Shown in pieces: positions 63,011-64,000 of a stretch of DNA of 64,000 nt. Below the pieces are notes generated by a model, which was not told where the DNA came from, ran no database searches, and saw nothing but the letters and a program-made list of their open reading frames with translations. Within the stretch, counting starts at the first letter, position 1. The number at the start of each line of letters is the position of its first letter. The translations under genes were made by a program, and so were the position numbers. The stretch is taken from contig MNCI01000606.1 of assembly GCA_015680685.1 (NCBI GenBank), forward strand, positions 389 through 64,388, read 5' to 3'. The DNA comes from Gnetum montanum (Eukaryota > Streptophyta > Gnetopsida > Gnetales > Gnetaceae).

Positions 63011-64000
63011 ATTTTCCTAATCTTCTATGAATAGGTTTAGAATCTACCTCTAAATGATGTTATGTTGTACTCGTTTTGGATCTAGATTGGACATATTATT
63101 ATATCCCCAAGAGAAAGTAATTGAATGTTTTAGTAGAGTTTCTAAGATTGTTTCCCAAAGGTCTTGAAGAGAAGATCTCTAAGTTAAATAATTTTTTAAT
63201 CATCCTTATAGCTTAGTATAGGTAACTTAATTAAGTGATCATTTGTTAAAGAGGCTCTCAATCAAGGGAAAAGAGATTAGATTGAAGTAGTAGTTCATTC
63301 TCCATGATATTTAAATATAATATAGGGGAAGTTGGACCTAATTCTAAATCAATAAAAGAGAGATCTAGATCTTGACATACTTGGCTTGCAAGGTGGCTTA
63401 AGATTAGATATTGGAGTAGAGACACTAAGTAGGTAACCATATTCACCTAGACTAGAATAAAAGAAATTAGGTTTAAGAAGAATTGTAGAAAAGAAAATGT
63501 AAAATGTCAAAGCTAAACAATGTCAAAATACTGCACATTAAAAATTTTATGATGTGCATCATTTCCTCAAGCTATATAAGCCATGAAAAAGGAAAGCTTA
63601 GCATAAAAGCTTTCATTTTAATTTGAGCACTTTAGCAAATGACTTGAGAGTAGAGTAGAAAATGATAGTGACAGTAAGCAACACACAAGTAATGATAAGT
63701 GGAAGTAGTAACAAGAAAGGATTTATAGGTGGGACCATTAGTAGTAGAGGACTATCTTAACCCTACTCACTCCTTTCCAAGGCTCAAATGTAAGTCACCC
63801 AAACTTGATTTGGGAATTTTGGTAGATGTTGAGAACATTCCTTTGGTTTGTCGTGATGAATATTTTTGGTTTTTGAGATATTATAAAAATTTAGCTAACA
63901 ACTATAGCACTAGGGTGAGATTCAGCAAAAGATAGTAATTTGTAAGATTTTTGAGGCTTAATTTAAGGTTTTAGCTTCAATTTTGTTATGGAGATCAAGA
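63011..64000. other. Unassigned edge sequence
   Basis: On the minus strand this should hold the pol linker, but no convincing domain is seen; a frame at 63258-63446 (CQDLDLSFIDLELGPTSP) is acidic and unrecognised. A plus frame at 63729-63935 (LDLGILVDVENIPLVCRDEY) is open for 68 codons but has no motif that I know. Confidence 0.3.

Larger units (their letters stand above)
60450..64000 (-). mobile_element. Tat-type gypsy element, pol portion (minus), runs off the window
   Basis: In minus-strand order: RT (about 63010-62400), RNase H (62300-61900), second RNase H (61790-61530), integrase (60900-60450). The presence of the second RNase H places it in the Tat branch, like the element at 2703-21700. 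Gag, protease and the 5' LTR would lie beyond 64000 or are unrecognisable at 63010-64000. Confidence 0.75.

Noticed and set aside
1-64000. tRNA, rRNA, organelle-derived DNA
   Set aside because: I looked for typical cloverleaf motifs (GGTTCGAATCC-like), rRNA cores and plastid genes by eye and saw none; a GTTCGAGGACA at 34861 lacks a matching arm.

Overview
This window looks like intergenic DNA from a plant with a very large, repeat-filled nuclear genome. A gymnosperm is plausible, but the sequence alone does not prove it. Nearly everything is decayed LTR retrotransposon: Ty3/gypsy of the Tat/Ogre and Athila-like branches, plus Ty1/copia-like elements. Coding frames are full of TAG/TAA/TGA where CAG/CAA/TGG/CGA would be expected, and CpG is scarce, as in long-methylated DNA. 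The only recognisable host gene is a fragment of a UDP-glycosyltransferase. I see no intact host gene, rRNA, tRNA or CRISPR array.

Layout. 1-667: a CpG-rich block with an array of palindromic ~37-bp units repeated every ~50 bp. 668-1271 and 36012-36360 (both minus): two halves of one Athila-like gag, split by a copia-like element (minus, 1272-36011). That element is itself interrupted three times: by a 19-kb Tat/Ogre-like element (2703-21700), by a gag-only Athila-like derivative (22443-29513), and, inside its own 5' LTR, by about 3 kb carrying the UGT fragment and a separate LTR (within 31555-34910, beside an assembly gap at 31555-31989). 36360-37500: leader, primer-binding site and LTR of the split gypsy element. 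37529-38508: an unrecognised decayed frame. 38509 to about 47300: a longer Athila-like element with gag, protease, RT, RNase H and integrase but no 3' LTR that I could find. 47340-49100: an LTR-like stretch and an unrecognised frame. 49540-49950: an RNase H relic. 51331-58021 (minus): a second copia-like element with both LTRs, a UBN2-type gag and an extra ORF, but no pol. 58022-64000 (minus): 3' part of another Tat-type element with RT, RNase H, a second RNase H and integrase.

The most interesting object is inside the 19-kb element. Between its protease and its reverse transcriptase (9182 to about 12650) lies a second gene on the opposite strand. It has at least seven exons and six short introns. 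At five of the six junctions I could place GT-AG boundaries, and the reading frame runs on across them. Introns antisense to the retroelement transcript would not be spliced out of the genomic RNA, which would explain how an intron-bearing passenger survived retrotransposition. The region also sits where Ogre-type elements are known to carry a spliced intron, and a good sense-strand acceptor lies just before the RT frame (15111-15115).

All element boundaries, splice sites and domain calls were made by eye. Nothing was aligned or searched by computer. Degenerate frames are called pseudogenes throughout.
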